NCBI GenBank assembly: GCA_000231825.2
Contig: JH720315.1
Location: 766,231 to 830,230 of the forward strand
Length of the DNA stretch: 64,000 bases
DNA from: Tetrahymena elliotti 4EA
Taxonomy: Eukaryota; Ciliophora; Oligohymenophorea; Hymenostomatida; Tetrahymenidae
Direction: 5' to 3'
In this document: piece by piece, positions 54,901-64,000 of the stretch
Numbering within the stretch: position 1 is the first letter of the stretch
Layout of the letters: every line of letters begins with the position of its first letter
Position numbers and translations under genes: made by a program
The notes under the pieces: model-generated
Databases searched by the model: none
The model's input: the letters and a program-made list of their open reading frames with translations, nothing else
Told to the model about the DNA's origin: nothing

Positions 54901-56101
54901 TTCATCATTAATAATATTCTAAAGATCTTCTTTTTTTTATACAAAACTATTTATTTACTTGGCTTTTATTCTTGTTTTTATCACATAAAATAAATCTATT
55001 TATTAATCAGGAGGGGGAGGGTAGTGATCGTTCTGTGGTACTGGTTTATGTGTCATTTTATTTATTTAATTTGTAATTTTTTATCAAAAATATTTTTGCA
55101 AAATGTTAGTAACGACTCTCCTTTTGAATTTAAACCTAATTAGTTTCTTCTTTTTATCAAAAGAAAATAAAAAATATAAATAGATATTTAATAGATTTAT
55201 CAAAATAAAAATAAAATTTAGAAATACTATGATTACATTAAAAATATATCTTTTCAATCAAATAATTAAGGAATATTTATTTTTGCTAAATAACACATTT
55301 TAAACTTGACTTATGTAAGAAATACTATCAGTATACTTTTTTTAAAATTATTAATCCTTAAATTAACAAAAATCCAACAAAAAGATACCACACATAAATA
55401 AATCTAATTTGTTTTTTTATTTTTTTAAAAGTTTGATAGAAAATCTTCAAAAAAAATAATTATTTGTATCTAATCATAGTATAGAGTTAAACAATAAGTG
55501 ATAATAGATCTAATTTAAAATAAGTATTGAGTATAATCAGTTTGTTTATTTTTTTGAGGTTGATTCGAATATTTGGAATTAAGAGTATATTGTAATTTGG
55601 AATTAAGAGTATATTGTAATTTGGAATTAAGAGAATATTGTAATTAGGAATATAAAACAACAAATAGTTTCTAAATTGGTATAATGATAATAATTAAAAA
55701 AAAACTAGAAATTTTAATAACAAAGTGTAGAGATCATGAATTAGTATTTTTCAAACTAGAGTGAAGATTAGAAAGATGAAAGTATATTCAGTTATAAAAG
55801 GGAGATTTAATAAATACATGGGTGAATAATATGATTTAGGATATAAATATTTTAATTCAGTTAATTGGTTAATTTTTATTGTTTTTTTTGTTCAATTCAT
55901 AACATTTTTAATACTCTTAATTTTATAATAGTATTTTTTTTGTTTAATATAATCATTATTATTATTATTATATAGTTTGATGGTGATGGTTCATCATTAT
56001 TTTATAAAATTGTTTTAAATTAATGTTTTGTGTTTGTTTGTTTGAAAAGAATTTGGTTTTTGTTGGTTTTTTTGTTTATTTTTCAGTAAGGAAAATTAGT
56101 T
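51587..56101. other. Gene-poor stretch; one possible short exon
   Basis: AT-rich DNA, the left part belonging to the right duplication copy. The only coding-like island is on the minus strand from ATG 55,056 (MTHKPVPQNDHYPPPPD), which is GC-rich for this region. The frame then degrades, so it is not called as a gene. Confidence 0.5.
55573..55644. repeat. Tandem repeat, 24 bp x 3
   Basis: Three copies of TTGGAATTAAGAGTATATTG plus TAAT, the third with one substitution, followed by a partial fourth. Intergenic. Confidence 0.9.
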
Positions 56102-59100
56102 TCAATGCTGCTCTAGTCCTATTATTTAATAAGAGAAAAATATTTAAAAATTTTTTAAAATAATAAGAAAATTATGAATTATTGTATGATTGTAGAAAAT
56201 TTTACTTATTTTTTTTTGGGGCCATGAACCAAAGAGTGTTTCATCAACGTCATCATAAAAATAGTCGTTGTAGTATTTTTTTTCATGATTTATAGAGCAG
56301 AAGGAAGTTTCGTTGTTATTGGTTGTGCTCACATTTGATTGATTGCTGTTTCTGAGTTCTCTTTGTTAGTTAGCAGAGTTGCTGTCTGTGAAAGGATTTT
56401 CGCTAACAAAAGAATCTGATTGAAAACCGTTTTAATTATTTTATGTTTAATTTTCAGAAATATTTTTCAATTATTTGTTGCATTTATCACTTTAGGCATA
56501 AATACTACAATTGCTATCAAGTTCTTCATTAGAGTTGATGATAATATTATTATTCTTTTGTATTTAATTTTCAAAGCCTTGCTTATTTTCATCATCTTCT
56601 TTGCCAACAGTTTATTAAGAAGGCTATGAGTGTGTAGGATTTGCTTGACTTTCGATAATATAATTTTTCATAGAGTTAATATCTCCATGATAAGAGTGTC
56701 TAAAAAATTTAGATTCAATATTTACAGAAGTATTTTAAACGAGTTATGAATAATCTTAACAACTAGCTGAAAAATAATGTCTGAAATTAACATCATTATG
56801 AGATTAAATATTAAATGAATTGTTGTTGTTGTTCCATTAAGTTTAAACGTTGTCTAAACTTTAATCAGAAAATTATTCAATTTGAGTTTTTCCTTTTATG
56901 TAATAAATATTGTTGTTTTTAGAGAAGTTTTAAGAAGTCTAATTTAAAGAAATGTTTTATTTATTTTCGTTGTCAATATGATTAAGTTAATTTGCTTATT
57001 GAGTAATTGATTCAGTGTAATTATTCATTTAATTGCATTCGTTTTTATTAGCTAAATCTTCATTATTAGGTATTCGATAATCATTAGTTGATTTTGTTTG
57101 AGTTGAAAGGTGATTTAATACACTTGAGTAGTCTTGATTACTTTATGAATGTCTCCAGTTATTTAAAATTGATTATTGGTGGTGTTGTAGTGAGTGTTAT
57201 TAAGTGTTTTGTTATAAATTTATAATATCAAGAGGAGTATTTTATATTGGTTATTATAATAAAATTTAACGAGACTGATCGATGTTTTAAAAAAGAGGCT
57301 TACTCTACTAGAAATTCAAAAGATTAAAGGGAGTATTTTTTGAAAATGAAATATCCTATGAATTAGGAATTTTAGTTTGGTGAGTATGATTAGACTGTTG
57401 GAGTTAAAAATTATCAGTTGATTATATTTCATAGTTATTATTTACATTGTTAGTTGCTTTCTATATATCTTGAAATTGCTATTGTTGAATATGCAATTTT
57501 TAATTTTCTTGTTATTATTTAAAGAATTGTTAAAGTTAAATCATGAATGAGGCATTAGGCTCTGCTTATTGATATCTAGATTTACAATATTTCAAAGCTT
57601 AGTTCTCATTGATATTTAGATTTTTTATTATGTAAGCTATGACTACAGATGGACTTCGTGATATCCCCTATTAAATAAAATAAATCATCAACAAAATAAT
57701 TATTTTAATTTTATGTTATTAGTTTTTCCATAAAATCTTTGAAGTAACTCAAAAATAAAAATTAATTTTTAGGAGTTTTAAGATAATTTATTTTCTTTTA
57801 TTAGTTTTGAATAACTGATTATCAAACAAACACACTTATGATAGAAAACTATTTTTAGAACTTTAATTTAATTGTACTATTTTATCATAACTTTCCTCCT
57901 TCTTTTTCTATTTACTCTTAACGCTTTTCCTAATCTTTTTGAGAACATCTAGCTGAAAAATTACAAACCATCATAAACGTTTCTCATCAATAAATCTATA
58001 ACAACTCTTTTGATGTTTTTGATGTCTATTATCAAGCACGCTTAAAAATTATCATTATCATGATAGTAAGTTATATTTTTAGTATGGTTGTAGAAAGCTA
58101 TATTTTTAGATTATTGAATACACTTGAAAATTATTACTATCGCTTTAGAAAACTAATTTTAGAACTGAATCTTTTTATACTCAGTTTTGATTTGCTTCTT
58201 TTGCTATTTACTTTAGTTATGTAACATGTTACAAATTCTAAATAAAAATTATTTTAATAATTCTAATTTAGCATGTTTAGATTTTTTTGAATACTTTAAG
58301 ATTGCTATGAATACTTTATCTCATTTATTTTGCTTTACTAGTATCAAACAAAATGATTTTTAGGTGTTTAAATGAATTATACTTCTTAATAGTAATATTT
58401 AGTTGGTTTTTTTTGGCATTTTAATTAAATATCAATTTAGTCTTTGGTTTTTGAAAAGAGTAATCTCTTTGTAAGGAATTTTTGATTTCCTTTTTGACAT
58501 TTTCACAGAATTTACTTGAGTAAATATTTGATTAAGAGAAATGAACAATATTACTATTTGTTTTTAAAGCTATTTTTAGTAGTTTTTAAGCAAATTGAAA
58601 TGATAGGTTTCTCATTATTAATTTAAGAAGTGTATTTTTGCTATTTTACTTAATTATTTAATTAAATTAGCTAGATTTCTCCTTTGGATTTATTTGTCTT
58701 TTTGACTATTTTAATAAATGCTTTGCTTTGATTTGATTTAAATAAAAATGGTCTATTCTAACTTATTTTATTTTCTATAAACTAGCTCCTAAAAATTTAT
58801 TTTTTATGCATTTTTTTTTTTATTTTTTCTTAAAAATGAAATATTTGTTTTTTGTGTAACAAGAGGACTGATTTTTTGGTTATTTTGAGTAAAAATAAGA
58901 TGATGGATTTGTTTAAAAAGAATAATTATTTGTGTAATTAGTTACTCGATAGCAATGGATCAGTATTCGACCGTTTTGCTTTTATGATTTTTATATAAAT
59001 TTGAAAATAGCATCCATATTTTCTATAAGATTAGCCTCCCACTCATCTAGGATTTCTACATTTAAGTATTATATTTTGTTTTCAAAATGATTTATGCAAT

Positions 59101-60258
59101 TTTATGGTGAACAGTTGATTATGTGAGTGATTTTAAAGAGACTTAAGACTTAGATATCCTGGGCTGTGTTGTAGTCTATTTTTTAATTACAAAATATAAA
59201 AATCTACCTAATAAACAGACAAAAAAAGTATTAAAAACGCTTTTAATCTATCAAAAATTTGCTTTATTTTCCATTATTTATTTAAAATTTTGCACAATAA
59301 TTTTTGATTTCTTCTATTGCTCGCTTCAGACTAACTAATTCAAGTGAATTGCTTTCTCAATCAAAAATCAATAAAAAGCAAATAGAAAATAATTAAATGA
59401 GTTTAAAATATCTAAAAAAGGGGAAGTAGAAACCGCTTTTCATTTTGTTACATTTTAAGTTGAATTTGATGTAATATTAAATGAAAAAATGAGATTTGGG
59501 ATAATTAATTGCAAAATTAGTTGAAAGCCAGTCAAGATTGAATAATAAGTAAATAAATAGATTTGGGAGTAAATTTAGATAATATGAAGATATAAAGAGA
59601 TTTTGTAAGTGAAATTTGATAGAAAAGTTTGTTTGCTTGCTTCGAATTTAAAAATAGTCTTTATTAGTTTGATGTATGTATGTATCTATACATATATTAA
59701 GTTGGAAAGAATTATAAATAGAATTTATTTGATAGAAATTTTTCTACCTGGTAATAAAGATCAAAAGTAGTAGAAAATATTAAGTATTGTATTCTTTTCA
59801 AGTAAACGAATAAAAAAAAATCAACAAGTATTTTGATAAATTTTGATTTTGCAGTTTTGAGAGAAATGTTTAAAAATTTATAAAAGCGCAAGCAAAATTT
59901 ATTGAAAGAGCTGCTTGTGGAAATTAAGAAGACATGCAGCGAAAGGGGTGTGTGGTGTGAGCAAGAAGATTTAATAAAGAAATGAATGAACTAATGAAGC
60001 AATAATAAATAGAATAGCATGTGAATGAATAATTACAAATTAAATTAATAATTTTTGTTAAGCAAAGAAATTTGTGTGCAAATTAGGAAGTAAAAATATA
60101 TTAAAAAAAGCTTTGAATGATCAAAAAAAAAGAAAGTAAATTGTACCCGAAAGATAGATATTGTCAATGATATTTGCAATATGGGTGTAGTTCTGGAGCT
60201 TATTTTTATTTTAAGGGATTTTTATATTAAGTAGCTGCTGCTTTTTCCTACTGCCCAT
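56102..60258 (-). CDS. Dual-specificity protein phosphatase with long Gln/Asn-rich tail
   Basis: Four exons (60258-60147, 59175-58946, 57667-56206, 56118-56102), 606 aa, phases 1, 0, 1 kept. The catalytic domain spans residues ~25-160: IANIIDNIYLSDYNTAQD at its start, KITHIINC, a DEWEANL loop with the probable general acid Asp81, then the signature HCYRGISRS (111-119; nucleophile Cys112, Arg118). SVVIAYIIKN and RYQQAEPNASF, classic DSP helices, follow. It should dephosphorylate Tyr and Ser/Thr, often on MAP kinases; the substrate is unknown. Residues ~165-606 are Gln/Asn/Ser-rich and probably disordered, an unusual extension since DSPs are commonly ~150-400 aa. The introns of 971 and 1,278 nt are far longer than others here; the last exon is 17 nt. 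The chain begins MGSRKK, a weak myristoylation-like start. Upstream DNA (60,300-60,560) is strongly pyrimidine-rich on the plus strand. Confidence 0.88.
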
Positions 60259-62560
60259 AAAGCAACCACACCTTAGCTTGCTATTTATAATTTATTTTGT
60301 TTGGTATCTTCTTCTTTGCTTTGCTTCTTATTAACTAATTTCTTTGTTTGTTTCTTTCTTTTGCTTTTCTAATTAATTTATAATCTTTTCTACGATCCCT
60401 CAGATATGAGTTATTTCTCTAGGTCTTTATAATTTAATTTAATAATATTTTTTATAAAACCTTACCTGCTTGCTCTTTGCTTTGCTTTCCTTCCTTCCTT
60501 TGTTCATTTCATTTCTTCTTTCTTTCTCATCTTCTTCTAATTATTTACTTCCTTGCTTTTTATCATATTTCATTCAGATAAATTTTTTAACTTTATATCT
60601 ATCAAAATAAGCAGGCACATCATTTATCATAAAAAATACAACTTTAGCGCATACATTCACACATATTTATATTCTTTGATTATTACTCTTAACAAATTTC
60701 TTCAATCATTTTTCTATTTAAATCTTTCTATCAATCCTAATATTAACATTTTTCATTCTCTTCCATAAATAAATACACATACATAATTACAAATACTCAT
60801 ACACTAATGCATTAACTTGTTATTAACAATTATCTTTAATAATATTATTCTATCTATCTCTCTATTTTTTTCTTTCATTTATTCATAGTAATAAACTCCA
60901 ATCCATTCCTTGATTAAATTCTTTCAGTGTTAAATTAATTTCCTCTTTCATACATTTTTATCTAAGTTATTTGAATAAACAATTCTTAAATAAAGCACAT
61001 TTCTATTTCATAATTTTCAATTCATCCAGAAATACTTTAGTAAATTTCCCCTATTAATTCATTTTTTAATTTAAATTTTAAAGACTTTAATTCATTGTTT
61101 TTTAAAAGCACTCATTTGTTTATCCATTAAAGCCTCTCAAATCTCAATTATTTTCAATAACATATCCCAATTTTCCATCTGTTACAACTTGCAAAATCAT
61201 AATTTTAAAAAATAATTACCTTTTTTATTTAAAAATTGCTTTGAATGGATATAATTAGATTTATTAATATTGAATTTTTTGAGAGGTTCTTTGTTAATTA
61301 ATTGCTTAACTAAAAAAGTATATTTAATGTAATTTACTCTTTTGCAAATAATTATCATATTTAACATTATAATTTACTTATTTGAACAAAGATATCTTGA
61401 AAACATTTTTTTCCAACCTATTCTTTTAAGATTTTCTAAAAGTTATCAACACCTCCATTTTTATTAACCTTGAATGCAATTATTTCCTTGTATTCTATTA
61501 AATAATCTTACTAACTTAATTACTCATTTAGATTTGAAAATATCCTAAAAAGACGCCAAAAAAACAATCTTACTTCTAACTTTTACTTAATAACTTCTCT
61601 ATTTTCTATTTTTAGTACTTATTAACCTACAATCTTTGATCAATATTCACAACACTCAAAACACTAATTAATTTCCTCATCTAGTCAATTTTTATCCCAT
61701 CCTTTAATAAGATTTTTACTGGAATCAATCAATCAAAATAAATTATGATAATCGCTCTATAAAGATAAGCAATATTTACCACTTTTATTCATCTCCACCT
61801 AATTTTCTTAAAAACTCCTAATTTGTATGATATTTATTTATTCAAAAAAGTCTTGTACCCCTTTCTAAAATGACAAAATTTAACACTAAATTTAATAAAT
61901 TATAAATATCCTTACCTTATTATTAGTAGTATTTTACAAATTATTAAAATTTAAAAACAAATTAGTTAAATTAAACCAATTAAATAAAATTGGTTCAAAT
62001 ACTCTATTTAAATAACTTATTTTCTCATAACTAATATCTATTCAGAAGATATTATCAAAAAATTACATAAAATGCCAAGATATTAAAAAATGAAGAAATT
62101 TAATAAATACAATGACCAAAGATTTTTTTAAAAGAATAAAATTTAAAAAATCTAATTTTTTTAACTTCAACAACAAAAATTTAATTAATATTTCAATTAA
62201 ATTTATCAAAATTACTTGGAGAAAATTTTATTAAATTTTAGATTACTCATATGACATTTTTCATTTCGAAAATTATTTCACTCAAACATTTTTTTGGAAT
62301 TTTGACTTGATGTTTTTTACAATAATTTTTTATTTTATGCAAAAGCAAATTTAGAATTTAATTAAAGATACAATCAAAATATAATTACCTTAAAAATAAA
62401 TTAAAACAAGATTAAAATGATTTATTATTTTATTAAAAAAATAGTTTTAATCAATTAGATAGTTTATGATTGCAATTAGTTTATTTAAATGTAAGTAATG
62501 TCTGCATTTACATGAATAGTGATTAATTATACTTTAATTATTTATTTTAATGAGAAACTA
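60259..62560. other. Intergenic; pyrimidine-rich upstream region then plain AT-rich DNA
   Basis: From 60,300 to about 60,560 the plus strand is a run of CTT/TTTC motifs (purine-rich on the phosphatase gene's sense strand), consistent with its promoter or leader. Beyond that no coding frame was recognised on either strand. Confidence 0.5.
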
Positions 62561-64000
62561 CATGCAAGGGACTAGACTCTAAATATTCATATTTATAAGT
62601 AACTAATCTTTTTGCTTTTATTATTTTTGATCTTAATCGAGTATCAAAAGAAAAGTAATCTCCATCATATCTATTAAAAATAATTATTGATAAAGAAATA
62701 TTTAAAAGAAATAAAAACTTAAAAATGTAAATAAAATCTGAAAATAACAAATAAAAATGAATGAATAAGCGAGGTAAATATCATATAAACCAACCAAAAT
62801 TAGTCAGTTTGTCTGTTGCTCATCAATTAAGCCTTTTTATGTTCATTCGAAAATGAATAATTAATATTTAAACAATGTTTTACTAAAGGTGAAGTGTCAA
62901 AATCTTGAGATTAGAGCATTTTGCTAACTCAGATCCTAATTTTTAAGCTCCGATATCACCAATTTTATTGTCTCTTTTAAAAAATTAGTAAAATAAATTT
63001 TTAAAAAAATGAGAAAAACATAAAAAATTTAAATAAAATCCGAAAAAAACAAATAAAAATAAATGAATGAGCTTCTCAAATATCAAGTAGACCTAAGTAA
63101 ATTAGTCCGTAGTCATTTGTTCATAAATTAATTATTGATTTTAAAATACATACAGTAAAACCTCGTTTACTTGCAAGTTGCAAATTGAAAAATATTTCGA
63201 ATTATCGAGCCCCCCTTAAGATTTTGGGAAAAGAAAAAAAATTATTTTTAAATTTATCTATCTTTAAAATAAACTAATTATTTTCCATAAATAAATATTG
63301 ATAAAAGAAAATATATTCTAGCCTCTTAATAAAGTAGTAATTAATTCTTATTTTTATGCCTCAAAATTATTGGATTATTTAATAAGAAGTAATGTCTGTA
63401 ATTTCATTAGAAGACATTAGTTCAACATTCTAATGATAGCTCAACTAATCTTTTTGCTTTTATTAGTTTTGATCTTAATCCTTTTCTACCTTTTTCACCA
63501 ATATTATTCATGCTTTTACAAAATTATAAAAATAAATATTGAGTAAAGAAATATTTAAAAATTATAATTACATAAAAATGTAAATTAATTATGGGTTAAA
63601 CAAATACCAAACAAACCATAAAATGTTTATATCTTGAATAAAAAATTCATTTTTAATATTAAAATTCTATTTTTACAAGAGGATAAGAGTCAAAATTTAG
63701 AGATTAGAGCATTTTGCTAACTTAGATCCTAATCCCAAAATACCAATTTCTCCAAGACCATTACTCCTTTTAAAAAATGATAAAAATAAATATTTAATTT
63801 TTAATATTAAAAAGAAGGAGAAAAACAAAAAATTTGGATTAATCCTTAAAACAAAACAAAAAATCAATGAATGAGTCAACCAAATATAAAGTAAACCAAC
63901 CTAAATAAGTAAGTCAATAACTCTAAATTAAAGTATTTATTTAATTCAAAATTCATAATTAAATTTGAAATTTATTTTTTACTAGAGGTTAAGAGTCAAA
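62560..64000 (-). repeat. Right array of the same ~260-bp repeat, inverted, running off the window
   Basis: Clear cores on the minus strand lie at about 62,905-62,945 and 63,695-63,735 (GAGATTAGAGCATTTTGCTA on plus). A third starts at the window edge (AGAGGTTAAGAGTCAAA). Intervening units are degenerate, but GATCTTAATC and CTAATCTTTTTGCTTTTATT recur at 62,600 and 63,446. Both the core and its flank (CAATAAAATTGGTGA... TTAGGATCTGAG on minus) match the left array. Confidence 0.85.
63153..63215 (+). mobile_element. Possible solo terminal repeat of a pogo/Tigger-like DNA transposon
   Basis: Preceded by TA, the sequence starts CAGTAAAACCTCGTTTACTT and shortly after contains AATTATCGAGCCCCCC. The CAGT(A/G)(A/G)AACCTCG start after a TA resembles terminal repeats of pogo/Tigger elements (Tc1/mariner superfamily). 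It interrupts the right repeat array where a unit core would be expected. No matching opposite end or transposase was found in the window, so it may be a solo or decayed end, or chance. Confidence 0.35.

Noticed and set aside
59176..59280. A closer upstream exon for the phosphatase ending at 59,208 with a 32-nt intron
   Set aside because: It gave a phase-compatible but poor sequence. The exon at 60,147-60,258 supplies the expected IANIIDNIYLS start of the fold and an ATG, with the right phase.
60553..60768. 71-aa standard-code ORF on the plus strand
   Set aside because: Composition simply reflects pyrimidine-rich DNA upstream of the phosphatase; no motif and no codon signature.
63891..63905. 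Near match to the Tetrahymena chromosome-breakage sequence (TAAACCAACCT then AAAT)
   Set aside because: The first 11 bases fit the 15-bp consensus, but the last four do not (AAAT rather than CTTT). The site falls within the right repeat array, whose units carry similar AAACC(A/T)A stretches.
1..64000. tRNA, rRNA, CRISPR or telomeric repeats
   Set aside because: No T-arm-like GGTTCGA box with a foldable cloverleaf, no rRNA-like GC-rich block, no regularly spaced short direct repeats and no GGGGTT/CCCCAA tracts were seen by eye. A tRNA scan could still find something missed.

Overview
The window reads as a very AT-rich ciliate chromosome segment of Tetrahymena type. Every long coding frame uses TAA and TAG as sense codons (read here as Gln) and stops only at TGA. 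Introns are mostly 49-160 nt, begin GTA/GTG/GTT and end AG, and long intergenic deserts separate the genes. A standard-code ORF scan therefore misses nearly all genes; the gene models below were built by hand with the ciliate code, using the codon phase across each intron as a check. Whether this is macronuclear or micronuclear DNA cannot be decided from the sequence; no telomere or bona fide chromosome-breakage site was seen.

Left end (1-3,960): about 15 degenerate units of a ~260-bp direct repeat. The same repeat reappears in opposite orientation at the right end (about 62,560-64,000 and beyond), so the gene-bearing part is bracketed by inverted repeat arrays.

6.3-13.5 kb, plus strand: a Rab-type small GTPase (6,282-6,953), a five-exon EF-hand protein (9,311-10,223), and a single-exon protein with a possible ubiquitin-like N-terminus and a duplicated F-box-like module (11,755-13,464). 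A tandem duplication of non-coding DNA lies before the last gene.

14.1-28.7 kb, plus strand: a 2,945-aa secretory-pathway membrane protein (19,563-28,450; signal peptide, Cys-rich head, long beta-rich middle, beta-helix repeats with GGAI/FxxN motifs, second Cys-rich region, polytopic C-terminus). Upstream of it lies a 5'-truncated, frameshifted copy of its 3' half (14,150-18,505) that is interrupted by an assembly gap.

29.7-34.1 kb: a divergent pair sharing about 1 kb of upstream DNA. On the minus strand is an unrecognised charged, Gln-rich protein (three exons); on the plus strand is a probable Omp85/Sam50-like mitochondrial beta-barrel protein.

34.8-44.4 kb, minus strand: a 17-exon, 1,819-aa polytopic protein with PAS-like sensor segments, then a VEFS-box (Su(z)12-like, Polycomb-type) protein.

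45-55 kb: a gene-poor region made largely of a ~5-kb tandem duplication. Each copy carries one small secreted, probably GPI-anchored, Cys-rich protein (minus strand).

56.1-60.3 kb, minus strand: a dual-specificity phosphatase with an HCYRGISR catalytic loop, two unusually long introns and a ~440-residue Gln/Asn-rich tail.

No operons, rRNA, tRNA or CRISPR features were found. The genes look functionally independent; the common theme is membrane/surface and signalling proteins plus one chromatin factor.
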